64,000 nucleotides of DNA, from positions 6,882,101 through 6,946,100 of the forward strand of contig NC_003074.8 in the NCBI RefSeq assembly GCF_000001735.4, given 5' to 3'. The translations under genes and the position numbers were made by a program. This DNA comes from Arabidopsis thaliana. Taxonomy: Eukaryota; Streptophyta; Magnoliopsida; Brassicales; Brassicaceae. Position 1 is the stretch's first letter. Each line of letters starts with the position of its first letter. Below, one piece after another: positions 34,446 through 47,224 of the stretch. The notes beneath the pieces were generated by a model. That model was not told the DNA's origin and did not search any database. It saw nothing but the letters and a program-made list of their open reading frames with translations.

Positions 34446-34916
34446 GTAACCACACCTATGTCTTCTCTTTTGTATAAACTTAAGTACTCTAATTTATTTG
34501 ATATACAAATTTATATCTTTACAAAATATGCGATTTCTGTCTGATCCTCTCGCAAAATGGCATTGCAGAAGAAAATTAAATTAAAAACTAATAAAATGGA
34601 AATTCAAGTAAAAACAAGGTATTTTCATACAATTAGTTGTTTGGCACATCTAAGGCTCCTATGATTATGATTGGTGAAAGTCTTGGTGCATGAACTGAAA
34701 TTCATATTTTTCATGGTCTAATCTTTGTTTATAGGTTCCTTTAAAAGACATATTAAGCATGTCCTAAAATCAAGACTGTTTTAACGTTTGTTTGTTAATG
34801 GCTTCGCAAAATCTAGGACGAGAAACCCTGAGTTTGTGTTGTTCATTAACCTCCAAGGAAAATGAACTGAAACTAAATTAATTAACTTCCGTTGATCCAT
34901 AAATATGAGCATGTTG

Positions 34917-35095
34917 TAGTCGTATCCAAGATCACACTTGTCTGGTCTGTCAGTTTCTACTTTCTAGGTTTGATTCACATGGCTATTCCCATATGCAGGT
35001 TCCAAACCACAAGCCACGTGTTGTCCGTTGTGACACATAACAATAAGCCATCTTAACGAAAGACTTTAGATATATCAACTTGATTGAATACACAT
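34917..35095 (-). pseudogene. Fourth F-box relic, middle part only
   Basis: Matches the middle of the two intact F-box genes in order: GTCGTATCCAAGA (the ALGYD region), TAGGTTTGATTCACATGG (GQTKW), ATGCAGGTTCCAAACCACA (VVWNP), TGACACATAACAATAAGCC (LLCV) and GACTTTAGATATATCAACTTGAT. Stops and shifts are present, with no F-box and no C-terminus. Confidence 0.7.
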
Positions 35096-35429
35096 TTACA
35101 TATAAAAAAAGTGGAATCTTTTTGTTACTAAATTAGTAAAATGCAAAATTCCGTATCGTATTGGAAAGCAATTTGCTCTGTAGGAAGCACATCAACAAGA
35201 GTAACACAGTTGTTTTTTCTTTTCTAACATTTTGTTCTGTACAAAACCTCTAATACTTAGGAGGCTAATATAGTTTACAATAATAGTCTTCCACTACTTT
35301 CTTTTTCTAACCAAACGATTTAAATTTATGCAGAATCTCAAAACCCCAAACCACATTATCTTTTCTTTTCTCTCTAGCTCTAGAGATACAGAATAAGAAG
35401 AAAAGAAAAGGGTTAAATATGATTACATT

Positions 35430-38400
35430 CTACAAGCTATTGCTCTCAACCGGTTGAGCCTGTAGGCCTCCTCCTCTGTCATCGTTCACCATCTTTTTTA
35501 GGGATCGGTATTGCAGCCGTACATTGTCTCCGCTTTCGACAATCTTTAATAGATACCTTTTATTGAAAAATATATGAGAATGGATTAGTTTGAGAATTGA
35601 ACTCAACAACTCGCTTCACCTATCACGTATAGTTTTGTTTTCAGCTCTTATATATCATAGAGTAATACTTACCAGCCATTGAGACACTGAGATGTCACGA
35701 TTGCTTCTTTTCCAACAAACTTTTCTGGAGTTCGCCGGTTTCCCTGCAATTGGAAATGTGTTCCATAACAAGCTAGAACCAAATTTTATCTGCTGGAAAA
35801 AATGCATCAGAACCAAAATGAAATGTAATGGCCTACCTTGATAAGAACTTTCTCATTTACAGCAAATGGATAATGCACCACTCGATGCATACCATCATCC
35901 GTAGCTGGATCTCCATTTTCCTGTAGAGAATTTGGGATCAAGTTGTAACTTGTATCAGATCTTCATCAACAACATAAGCTTAAGCTAACCAGAAAACAGA
36001 TGATGATGCAGGCTGATAAGTTTGGAGATGGTAACTATGTAATCGGAAACCACCCACAAAAGCAATATGTAGAGCAGAGTCAGATCATCTCACCACATCC
36101 ATTTGATCACTCATTTCTTTTCTACGCCTTCTCATGGCTGCGTTGTGGAAAAGTCGTTTATCATCCTGTTGCTTGATAGCTGAAGCGGCAGCTCTAAGTG
36201 CTATGTGTTCGACATTAGCAAAGAAATATGATTACTCGGTTAGGACTGTTTGTCAATGTGAAACCCGAAAAGACTATCGTGGATCAAATTATTTATTGAG
36301 GAGCACAGATAAGAAGATAATGAACTTTATCGGAATTACCATGGTTAGGAACCAGAGACCCAGACTCGATCTCTGTATTGCAGAGCGTACATCTAGACTG
36401 TGCATAAGATCATTGTGGTTACTAAATATTCTTGGGTATATAGGAAGAACCATCACATGAGACTAGCATATTAATAGAATCGAAGTAAACTAGTACCAAC
36501 CATTTCAAGGACTCTTCTAAGCATAAGGCCACCAAATGAATGTCCACAAGAGACAACCATTGCATCTTCAAGAAAAGCACCACTAACATCAAAAGTTTGC
36601 AACAGACAAATTAGAACGTTTTTTTCACTGCACTGCCTTCGCAAAATTACAGCAACAGAATAAAAAGGTGGAAAACAATTGAACATATTATACAGCTCAT
36701 GGAGCTAGTAACAAAATATGACTAAATAATGTCTTCAGTGTATGTCTACTATCTGGCACGGATGATTAGCTTTGGACCACTTGCTAAATCAGAATAGAAA
36801 ACTACTTGAGGAGAAGTTTAGAAAAAGGGCTTGCCAGCACTCAAGAAAACCTAGCTAGGGTACTTTTTACGTGATCAGATTTAGCAATTCATCCAACTAA
36901 CCATACTAAGAGAGGAGATTTATTCGTCATAGATAATATTATACACTAAGGAAAAAAATGGTACTCACGAAATTGGATCCGAGAGAACACTTCTTAAGGA
37001 AGGCTCTTTGCAAACATCATCCCGTGGAACCTGACATCAACAATTCATAAGACCTCGTGCTCTGAGCAGTTAACATCAAACAGAGAAACTTATATCATTA
37101 TAGTATTGAGGTAGTGCCAATCATAAAACAGATCCAAAATAGTGAGATCCTCAAAAAGAGTAATATAAGTAGCACGTCCACTTATTAAAATCTCGATTGA
37201 GAGTATCTAAAAGAAAAAAATGCATGATCTGAAAGAATAGGAAAGACATATGACTTTTAAAACTCGTTCCTCAATACAATTTCTGCTGCAAATGTCAAGT
37301 AAAAAGGCAGATTTGGGTACTACAGATATCAATGTTTTATACGTTTAAATGTAATTCTACAATCTAGACAGCTAGTTTTACTACTGTAATAAAGGGTGAG
37401 CTTACATTGGTTTTCACAGGCGGATTAACTAGAGTGTCATTCTCGGCTAAGAGGTTATCCATAAACTGACTAACAGATACTGGCACATAGCTTTGAGGAA
37501 TTACATGGCCGGCTGCTTCTATTGGGGAACAATCTAATATAGCATTACTTTTCGGCATAAGCCTAAAAGCTAATGATGCCCTGCAAGTGGAAAGAGTTAA
37601 AGTTTTAATCAAATATGTATGCATACATTCATGTCATAAGGTTTGTTAAGGAAAAGCTGTCATTAAGTTGTTGAGGAAAAGCTTATTTCGTCTTAAAAAC
37701 ATACCTTCCTCGAGTGTCAGTGGCAGACAAATGATCGGTAGTAGTTCTGTAAGAGGCAGCTGGACGGAGACCTGCAGTAGCATGACTAAGCGCTTTGCCG
37801 GTAATCAGTAAGAGATCACCCACCCCACATCCATTATCTGCTGTGTACCAACGACCATTTGGGTCACATACCTAAGGAAAGAAGAACTTTCAGAAGGAAC
37901 AAAAAAATAAAAGCCAAATGTACTAAATGGAATAGTGTAATGAATCAAGCAAAATGGAAACTCAGGATTATGGCTGATCATGTCTAACTCATAGATAGTA
38001 TTCTTACACAACTATTTCGTCCCTCGAAAGGATAAAATATGACACGTTTTCCCATCAAGTTTCTTAGCTAAAATAAAAGCATATATGTAACCTTCTACAC
38101 ACAAAAAGTTCAATAGAGGTTACCTGAATGCCAGTGCCATCTGAGCAGAACAGTGTCAACAAACCCTTCTCAACTTCAATCTTAGCAGATAGGTTCCCAC
38201 CTCCAGAAGCATGTTTTCCATTTTGTATCGATGCATGAGCATAGGAAGCCAGTAGCACCGAGGAGGAAACCTCGTTCGGAGCTAGTGGAAAGTCATCAAG
38301 CATATGGTTAAAAACACTGCAAAAAAAGGAGATACGCTCATTGTATAAGTTAATAAAAGTAAAGAGACACAACAAGTATTAGTAAAAACAGAGAATAAGC

Positions 38401-39111
38401 ATCATAACCATCCTACTCGCTTCTTAAACGTAGATGCCTTGCTATTGCAGATAAAGCAGCTCGTGCTACTTTACCCAAACACCTGAAAATCTCAGCCATG
38501 CATGGAGGTGAAGAATCTAAATCTTCAACAGACCTGTTCACAAGACAAAAATCACTCACTACACATCGTATAGATCAAGAACTGCTATAGTAACTAAAAT
38601 CAAACCAATTTCTCAAATTCAAAAACGCAAAACCAATTCTTTCTACAAAAACCAAAACCAGAGAACAAAAATGTCGCAAAAGAGCTAACCTTCCGGCTCT
38701 ATACATAGAGAGGCCACGATTGCCTTTACCAGAAACAGTAAGGCTTCTAGTTCTAAAATACAAACGAGCAGCTTCAAGGCCACATCGCATCAGTGCAGTG
38801 TCTTCACTCCCTATCTCGATCACAGACGCATTATACCTCATCAAAGACACAGACAAAGCCTCCACAGCTTTTGCATACACCGGAGAAGGAGCTCCTTCAT
38901 AAGGCAAAATTTCAGATAATCGAACCCTAGCGAGAGGAGTCCCAGACATCATCAAAATAGGATCACCGGAAGGGTAAGCAGCAGAAATCGGCGAAACTGG
39001 AATCGCGTGAGATAAAGGAGACTTGGTTAAACCAGTAGGTACATCAGAAGCAATTGAAACGGCGGCGTTATAGTTTGAAGGCGTAATCGGAGACGAGCCC
39101 TGCCGGTGCAT
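35430..39111 (-). CDS. 2OG-oxygenase-like region fused to a U-box (At3g19895 type)
   Basis: Twelve exons, approximately 39111-38690, 38533-38417, 38316-38124, 37871-37705, 37580-37406, 37030-36969, 36582-36501, 36397-36340, 36200-36094, 35920-35837, 35743-35673 and 35556-35430. Phases join to give 554 aa (boundary near 38417 uncertain by one base). Residues about 60-340 resemble the Fe(II)/2-oxoglutarate oxygenase fold: GLLTLFCSDGTGIQV, RWYTADNGCGVGDLLLITG, His274, and R300-A-S302 as the R-x-S motif. The HxD iron-binding pair expected just before GLLTLF is absent (NLSAKIEVEKGLLTLF), so it is probably not a working oxygenase. A U-box follows at about 376-450 (SGAFLEDAMVVSCGHSFGG, CTLCNTEIESGSLVPNHAL) for E2 binding. 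The C-terminus (460-530) looks SH3/KOW-like (VGKEAIVTSQCLNGWYLLK). The start ATG at 39111 overlaps an upstream ORF. The target is unknown. Confidence 0.82.
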
Positions 39112-40751
39112 CGCCACTCCAATCAACCATATGTCTCTAGAGTTTTCCGATTCTGATTCAGTTGCCGGCGTCGGAAAAATGGATTGGAATAGTAACGTGT
39201 CTCGTTGAAGTCGTTGAGATCGTTGTTACAGAGAGGAATTGTGATTTTACTACTGTACGGAAACCTGACTGGTTTGAATTGGGTAGACGATGAGTAGTTA
39301 GGTTACAAATTGTAACCACGAAACGCCGTATAAGGGTATATCGCCGTCAATATAGTGGAGAATTGTGCCGGAAACGTTGGATTCGCCGGAGAATTGTAAT
39401 TGTGAAAATTTCTAATGTAGTAGACTCTGGTTTTGAGTTTGTGTTAAAGGCTTTGTAATTTTACCTTTTTGGTCAAACTACCTACATATTCGAATTGGAA
39501 ATGATTCACTAATTAATTTGATGTATTCTGGTAATAAATTATTACTTGGTGGCAAAATAATAATAATTTTACTTTTAGTTAATTTACATTTTTTTAAAAA
39601 TTTACTACAGAACGCAATTAAATAAAACATGCGATGTAGCCAGGAAAATTGTCACTACACATAATTGTATGTATTGTAAGAAATTAAATTTAATTAATTG
39701 GTCAAAACTTAATTGAAAGATTAAATTTGAAAAATTGTGATGTAAGTTGCGATTATAAAACGTTATCTTAATACAAATCTTTTTAGTTTAGTAGCATTAA
39801 TGTGTGGGCAATAATATAATCAATACTTAATGTAGTATATATTGACTAAAAAAGGGGATATAGGGGTGATGATGAATGAGGAATTGAGGATGTATGGGGG
39901 ATGGTAAAGATGATGAGGATGTTTTACTTGTTAGTGGTTGTGGTGATGAGAAGAGAGGGATGCTTTTGAATTTTCATGATGAAGTTAAGAAGCATACGTT
40001 GATGATGTGAGTCATGATGTGTATCGTGATGTGACAACATCATCAATAATAGTAATTATGATAATGATGATATGATCTTTTTCTTATTTTATGAGAAAAG
40101 AAAAATAACCTCAAATTAATGATGATGTAGGACGTGGAGGTGGATGAGTGTGATGATAATGATGATGAAGATGAGCATTATCATTATGTGTTGTATAAAA
40201 AAGTATCACGATGCTCCAACATGATGTTGGTTTAAGTTTCCAACTAAAAAATATGTATTTTAAGGTGCTCTTATAATATTGGAGCAGGACTTGCTCAACT
40301 AGAAACCGGAAACTATAACTTATTTGATTATCATATGTCTAATAAAAATCATATAACTTGAAACAAAACTAAGTAAACAAACCCATGAAATTAATCAAGG
40401 AATGGTCCCAAAGCTACTTTTGTTTTGGGGGCAAAGCCAACTCAAAGGTCCCCAAACTGACATGAATGCCAAAACTAATACTTTTACAGATCACAAAGAG
40501 AGGAAGATTCACAAAGATGATTGAATTTCAACACATGGAGATATTTTACACAGAGAGTTCAAGTAAAGATTTGTGTCTACTTAATACACACATGTACATA
40601 TATACTACCTGATTTGGACATCAAATATAGCAAAAACCTCGGTTTCTGCAGGCAACCATCACTGAAGAGCCTTCAAAATGAATTGATGACGATAAACGTA
40701 GAGACAAAACCTTTTGATTTCTTGGTTTAGCAGCTGCAAACCGGTCGATTT
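39112..40751. other. Gap with a GAT-rich low-complexity patch
   Basis: The first 300 bp are the leader and promoter of the U-box gene. 39480-39830 is AT-rich. 39860-40190 is a degenerate GATGAT-type low-complexity stretch (own finding). 40200-40750 shows no coding signal except the 3' UTR of the next gene. Confidence 0.55.
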
Positions 40752-42457
40752 TTACTTGTAAATCCATTCATTTGCTCTTCCCCCTGTCGAATCCATGTCT
40801 ATGAAAATGCTGACAGCCTGCATGAAGAGGAGAAACCATCCATGTCGATTTTTAAACTAGAAAAAACGATGTTAAAGTATCAAAGTGGTCTCTAATCGAC
40901 CTAGGTGATCTAGCTAATATATGTCTGAATTTTAAGGTTACTGTTTTAGGTTGATCTCACCTTCCCTATCCGAGGTCGCTCCTTCGACTTTGCTAGGCTG
41001 CTACGGATATGTGAGACTGCTCCCCAGCATTTCAACATGTTGGCTACATCGTCAAGTCTAAGTATATATTCTTCTTCGGTTAGAGGAAAAGACCTCTAGG
41101 CGTTGAAGAAGAAGCAAGAAATATATAAAGGTGAATTAGCTTACAAGGATTGACTTGCAAAAGCAAGAACTATACCAACAAAATATGGATATACACTTCA
41201 TCTTTCTATGTGGCAAAGATTCTCATACCAAATCTGAATGATATGGAAAACGAAGATCATAATTATCTAAAGTCCAAACAAGTACACTAAAATCAATTGA
41301 ACTATCATATCATTAGGCTTCTGTGATCAAGTATACAGCAAAGGATTCTCTTACCTGTTCTCTGTACTTCCACATGACATTCATTGCAAGAAGATTCTTC
41401 CCCATGAACTCCTACATTAATCACATCTAAGAACTATGATTTATATTTTTAGCTTCTAAAGCGACAAATCTTTCCACATTGATAAAATAAAGCTCACACC
41501 AAAAATCTCAAAATGAAAAGGAAAATGATCAACTGAATTTCGTAAAAGCTGATTCTGTATTCATGCAATGAAATGAAGATGATTGGAGGTCTTAACTTCT
41601 TTCTACGATACAGAATCACAAACACACTTGAATACAGAAGGGCATACCTTCTTGATGAGTTGAACATCATAAGATTTTCCATACTTCTGTCTGATGAGGG
41701 TTGCAAGATCTAAGCCGTTAAATGCAGAATCATCTGACCCAACCATTCTTTCAAGATTAGCCCGATTCATATCATTCGCTTGCTAAAGAAAAAGAAAAAA
41801 AAAGTAATTCTAAATGATTAGATGATATCAAGCAACCAATAAATTTAAACAAAACGCTTGTTTACTTGCTGTGTCACTAAGCCATGACAGAGATGGACAA
41901 ACATTTAGACATCAAAAGGACTCAAGAAATCAAATTAGTTACGCACTTTTTCCAGGATCAAGCAGGAGTAGATCAACATTCTAAGTAATCTCACGAACTA
42001 GAGAGTTTGAGGCTTTCATGTACAACAAGGATTAAAACCACATTGACTGTTTAATATAATTCTAGTGTATAAAGCACAGGGAAACCAAGTCTCAGTTCTT
42101 AAAGGTCAAGTCATGACTTCACCTTAGAGGACAGCAAAAAATGGCCGGAGTTTACAAAGCTTATAGATTTCTCATACATACCCTTTTAGTTTTATCATCG
42201 AGTGATTCCTTTTCCTCGTCATCCGAATTATCTAGATTCCCCTCATCATCCACAATACTGCAAATTCTTGAAAACTTTCTCCTATCAGTTTTCCCATAAG
42301 TAGTCTTCAAGCAGAGGCTATGAGAGAAAGCCAGTCGTCCAGAGAAACACGGACCGCAATATCTCGAACAAGAAACCTTAGATATTGTTCCTATACCGCT
42401 ACGTTCGTGTATAACAGATTGTTGACAGTGATGATGACTTGATACAATGCTCATCAT
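40752..42457 (-). CDS. Plant protein of unknown function, possibly plastid-targeted
   Basis: Five coding exons on the minus strand: 42457-42182 (exon itself opens at 42460), 41782-41648, 41411-41355, about 41095-40961 and 40817-40752. They give 222 aa. A non-coding leader exon ends near 42839 (CGGCG|GTAAG). The N-terminal 70 residues (MMSIVSSHHHCQQSVIHERS onward) are rich in Ser, Arg and Cys and poor in acids before the break SRICSIVDD, which is the look of a chloroplast transit peptide. An acidic linker follows (NLDNSDDEEKESLDDK). A helical C-terminal half (LDLATLIRQKYGKSYDVQL... EYILRLDDVANMLKCWG) ends in SIFIDMDSTGGRANEW. I do not recognise the family. Plastid location is inferred. Confidence 0.8.
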
Positions 42458-42839
42458 ATCCTGTAAACCAGTGAAATTCCAAACCATGAAGCAATTTGCA
42501 GAATCTAATAGAGGATGAATCTAATCCTCAAACCAACAGTGAACACAGTGATACAGAATCTAAGTAGAGAACCAAAGCAAAAGTTCCTGATAAAGTGATT
42601 TCACAGACAATTGCGTAGTAATTGTTAAGAATATGAATCTCGTAGCATCATAATCAATCTCACTCCTTTTATATTCTAAGAGATTCATCCAGAAATCGCT
42701 GTTCTGCTAACTAAGCAGCAATTATCTGAGGATTCATCGAGAAGCGACTAAACATGAACAAGTGAGGGAGATAACCAGTGAAGCAGAGACTCAATTTAAG
42801 AATTTAGCAAGAAGTAGAGGGAGAGCGTAATCTTACCGC

Positions 42840-44396
42840 CGGAAGAGGTGGGGAAGTGCACGGCGACGATGCGGAGGAGGAGATTAATAGATGGGGGACA
42901 AAGAGATATCACACATATCAGTGAATGAACGGTGAAGGAGGAAACAAAAATAAAACTCTTAAAACTTTGCGTATAGTTTTCATTTTCGCTATATCAATGA
43001 TATCATAAGATTTGCTAAAAATTATAGTAGAACAAAAAAAAAAGATAGCATGCACAAAAACGTCTTAAATTAAAATACATGACTTATAAAAAGACAAAAA
43101 AAAACACATATTTATCCAAATTAGTTTAGATAAATATGATATTTAATTTTAAAATTGCTATGATATAAAAAAAATATATAAATTTGGATTAAATAGTCAA
43201 CAATTATGATGAATTAATTTTCGAGATAAAAGTAAATAATTAAATATTGGATAGGTTATCAGAATAAACAAAAGTAAGCCAAAGTTTTTTTCCATTAAAG
43301 TCAAGGTTTTGTAACTTGCACGCTTCAGCGAAGAAACGGTGGCGTCTCGGCCCTTCCACACATTGACACATAATATCTACTTGGTCTTTTGCTCGTCTCA
43401 TTATCTGAATTTTTTTCTTGCAGCATCGACACATGAGATTTCAAGCTAAACCATCTTACATATCTTTTTGTTTTTGTTTTAATTAAATAAAATACCAAAT
43501 TGATTCGACATTCCAATATGTAAACCAACATACCTGAATACCCAAAACTCTTTTGACTCAAAATCGAAGTTTTCTTTCATTTTTCTCAACAAGCAGAACT
43601 TATTTAAATCTCATACGTTTATAAGATATAAACTGCCTTGATTAATAATATAGATCTACTATATCTTGTTAGCTTGTGAAAGAAATATTTGGATGCACAA
43701 AGATTAAGGTCTTGAATGGTTGTTGAAGCCATTCCAAATCTGACCAAAGTTAGACCAATCTTTTTTTCTTCTACCATTTAAACTGATCTACACAGGACGA
43801 ATACAATGTAGATGAGTACACAAATCACAAAGAACAACTATTACATACCAAAATATCACTATCTATATTTTAATTTCTTTTACTTTAAAATTAAAACGTA
43901 CTCCAATATAGAGTTTAGCATACCATAATATCGGTATGGTTGGTGTAGTATATACCACATAACCATTCAAAGTCTATATAAATTTTCGGTTATGTAGGGG
44001 TTTTAAATAGGCCGATAGTGAAAAGCATCGATCAAAAATGAATATACTCCTAATCATGATTTTTGGATTAACACATACTACCTAGTGATGACTTTTGGAT
44101 TAACACATACTACCTATTGACATTATAAACGGAAAGGTGGAGGTGTAAATGATAATAAATATATATTAGTCGGTGAGTTTAGAAAGAAACAAAAATTAAA
44201 GGGGTGTGATTTCGAAGAAAATGTTGCATAGTTTTCAAAATTTGAAAATCTCAGCTAAAGAGAGAAAGAGAAGCACCATTTTTCTTTCTCGTCGTGTCAT
44301 CGTTTTCTCAGATTCCTGAATAATCATTCCCTTCCGATTCCAAAATCCCCAAACCTCATCCACTCCTCCATCTCCCGGATTCGGATTCCCAGAATC
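42840..44396. other. Divergent gap between the unknown protein and BBR
   Basis: 42840-42960 is the leader and promoter of the leftward gene. The 43000-44200 part is AT-rich. A slightly richer stretch at 43270-43450 opens two overlapping minus-strand frames with several Cys but no clear zinc-finger spacing. A 28-bp sequence is duplicated in tandem at 44057-44116. The last 200 bp are the BBR leader. Confidence 0.5.
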
Positions 44397-47224
44397 ATGC
44401 CCATGGAGAACGACAATGGCCCACACGTTGGCAACGTCGTCGTCACCGCTGAGCAAGCGACCAAGATTAACGAGACTGATGGACGGTTGCCGGAGAATCG
44501 GCAGACCGGTGTTGTCTCTGACACCGGAAGTGGTAGCGAGAGAGGAGAGCAAGGGGTTGGAGAGTCGGCAGTTGCTGTGGCGGTGCCGGTGGAGGAGAGC
44601 GGATCGATTTCGGTGGGAGAGCTACCTGCTCCCCGATCTTCCTCTGCTAGAGTTCCGTTTACTAATCTAAGCCAAATTGATGCGGATCTTGCTCTTGCTC
44701 GCACACTCCAAGAACAGGTGCGTCTTTCTTTCTCATCTCTCTATTTCGGATTTCTCCGTTTTTAGGTTATTCCATGCTTGTTAGGGCTTTGTTAGTGCTA
44801 CTTCTCCGGCATAGGCGAAAATCTTAGGGCTTTCTTTCTAATTGCATTTGCAATGTTATTATGTAGGATTGTCTATTGAAAAATTGTTGTTTTGTATGTG
44901 TGCGTGTATGTTTCGGGTTTCAGGAGCGGGCGTATATGATGTTGACCATGAATAGTGAAATCAGTGACTATGGGAGCTGGGAAACTGGAAGCTATGTATA
45001 CGATGAGGATGAGTTTGATGACCCCGAGAATGAGGATGAGGATGATGATGAAGATGAATATGAAACAGATGATGATCCTCAGGAAGATGGGCTTGATGTC
45101 AATGTGCACGCCAATGAAGATGATCAAGAAGATGACGGTAACTCTGACATTGAAGAAGTTGCTTATACAGATGATGAGGCCTATGCTAGAGCTCTTCAAG
45201 AAGCTGAAGAAAGGGATATGGCTGCTAGATTGTCTGCCTTATCTGGGTTAGCAAACCGTGAGTACACACTTATAGCTATCATTCAAGTTCTCTTTGAGGG
45301 GCGTTCTAAAATAAATTTTGGATTATGCTAACTGTTATTGGTTGCAGGGGTGGTTGAAGATCTAGAGGATGAGAGTCATACTTCTCAGGTAGGCTCCTTA
45401 CACTACAGAAAAATCCTTTAATTATCTTGAGCTGTAAACCTTTTTCAGTTTTTCTGCTTGAGAATATGAAAGTTTGAACCTTTTTTCCCCCAGTTTGGGA
45501 GTTTGTTTAGTCATATAGTGGCCAAAGGACAAAGTCGTGACATTGAACCCGCCATTGTCTAGTTATACATCTTACATGGCTCCATCTACCTACTATCCTT
45601 CTGTTGTGGCATTAGTTTGTTTCGTTTTCGTGATAGTTTAGTCCATGGTGTTAACCATTTTAGACCGGAGACCCAGTTAGATTATCCTCCCTGTGTATGG
45701 GGTAGTTATTGTTTGTAGTTAAGCCAGTCACTGGAATAGTGTGCCATGGCCCATGAATAATTATTATGTAGTCTTACTCAGTCGAAATTGTTTGGTATTT
45801 GGTACTAGGCGTACCTAATTATTCTCGGTTTATGCTACTGGAATTTTTCACAACTGTATGTCTGTATGTTTGAAGGTCAAAATGCATTTACCAGAGGGTA
45901 ATTGAATCAATTTAGCATTAACTGGTCACTGGTATTGGAGATGGTTATGCTCACACCTTGAAGTATGGGCCCTCGCTGTACACACTGAACTTTGTGGAAA
46001 AAAATATACTGAAATTTAGAATTGCAGGGTAGAGAATCATAGAAACTTAAGCTTCATTGATGTGATTTGAATCTTCTTCCACTTACGTTCTGTACGATTA
46101 ATTTTTGCAGGATGCCTGGGATGAGATGGATCCTGATGAGCTTTCATATGAGGTATAAAAACATTTGTGGTATTCTATGCTTTTTGGATTCTCGGTCTCT
46201 CTCATGATTTTGTGAATGATTTGTAGTTTAATGCGAATTAGATTGTTAAACTTGTTAGAATCTAGTGTTAAGATCCGTCATGCATTTCAATTTTCAATAT
46301 GCAAAATTCAGATAACACATTTACTGGCTTATAACTAGACTCTAACGTTTGCAGGAGTTGCTTGCACTTGGCGACATTGTGGGAACCGAAAGTAGAGGAT
46401 TGTCTGCTGATACAATTGCATCTTTGCCTTCAAAAAGATATAAAGAAGGAGACAATCAGAACGGAACCAATGAGTCGTAAGGCCTTTTTTGTTATCAATT
46501 AAGTAAACCATTGACAATTTTGTGCATGTACCTAGATAATTAAGTTTTTCTATGCTTGATGCAGATGTGTTATATGTCGTTTAGACTATGAGGATGACGA
46601 AGACCTGATACTGCTCCCATGCAAACATTCTTACCACTCGGAGTGCATAAACAACTGGTTGAAGATAAACAAGGTATGTCTTTTATGAAAAATAAACCTG
46701 TAGAGAAGCTAAAGTATATAGTTATTGTAGTCAGCTATGTGGAACCTGATAAACCCAAGCAGGGAGTCTGTTTGTAGTCTGTTTTTATCACTTGACAGAT
46801 ACCGTTTTTGTTAAGGATAGATGTATTCACGTTAGAAAAACCGCCACAGCTCCTGATATTTCCATAAAAATTATCTGTTTATGAGAGGGAACTTTATGGT
46901 CAGTACAGACTATCTCATGGTTGTTGAGTTTATGGATTGCATTTATGCGTTTCCCGATTGTGTTCATCAGCATCTTCAAAAACTGAGGGGTTTTGTTGCT
47001 AATAAGCAGAAATTTGAACTTGTTAATTCATTAGGAAGAGTATCTAGAGTATGGTGAATCATCTCATCAGCTTCCATCACAATTAGGAAGAAGAACTTTT
47101 GTCAACATTCATGTATGAACGAGCTTTTGGAATTCCATTAACAAGCCAAAACTGACACAATCTTTTGCAGGTTTGCCCCGTATGCAGTGCAGAAGTTTCA
47201 ACTTCGACCTCTGGACAAAGCTGA
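44397..47224 (+). CDS. BBR: BBR, BIG BROTHER-related RING-H2 ubiquitin ligase
   Basis: Seven exons: 44397-44717, 44924-45257, 45348-45388, 46111-46152, 46355-46476, 46565-46673 and 47171-47224. Together they encode 340 aa. The RING-H2 is intact at the C-terminus: C288, C291, C306, H308, H311, C314, C325 and C328, with 14 residues between the second and third ligands and Trp318 in place. A strongly acidic stretch runs from about 128 to 180 (YDEDEFDDPENEDED and onward), followed by YTDDEAYARALQEAEERDMAARL. The overall plan matches BIG BROTHER/EOD1, an E3 ligase that limits organ size by marking growth regulators for degradation. Substrates of this paralogue are not known from sequence. Start: the first ATG after the leader; a second in-frame ATG two codons later is equally plausible. 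Confidence 0.9.

Larger units (their letters stand above)
34043..35200. other. Upstream region of the second F-box gene with duplications and relics
   Basis: Two direct copies of a promoter-like segment of about 160-175 bp lie at 34106-34262 and 34269-34445. Both start AACTTCCACGCTTGCCCA and both contain GCGTCTACTA, ATAAGTGTG and ATACCCTAAATATGTC. A further F-box relic lies at 34917-35095 (own entry). The remainder is AT-rich. Confidence 0.6.

Noticed and set aside
43240..43561. Two overlapping minus-strand frames with several Cys and His residues
   Set aside because: The Cys spacing does not fit a known zinc finger, the frames overlap each other, and no start context or neighbouring exon supports a gene.
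44235..44704. Long minus-strand frames opposite the first BBR exon
   Set aside because: They are antisense shadows of a well-supported coding exon.
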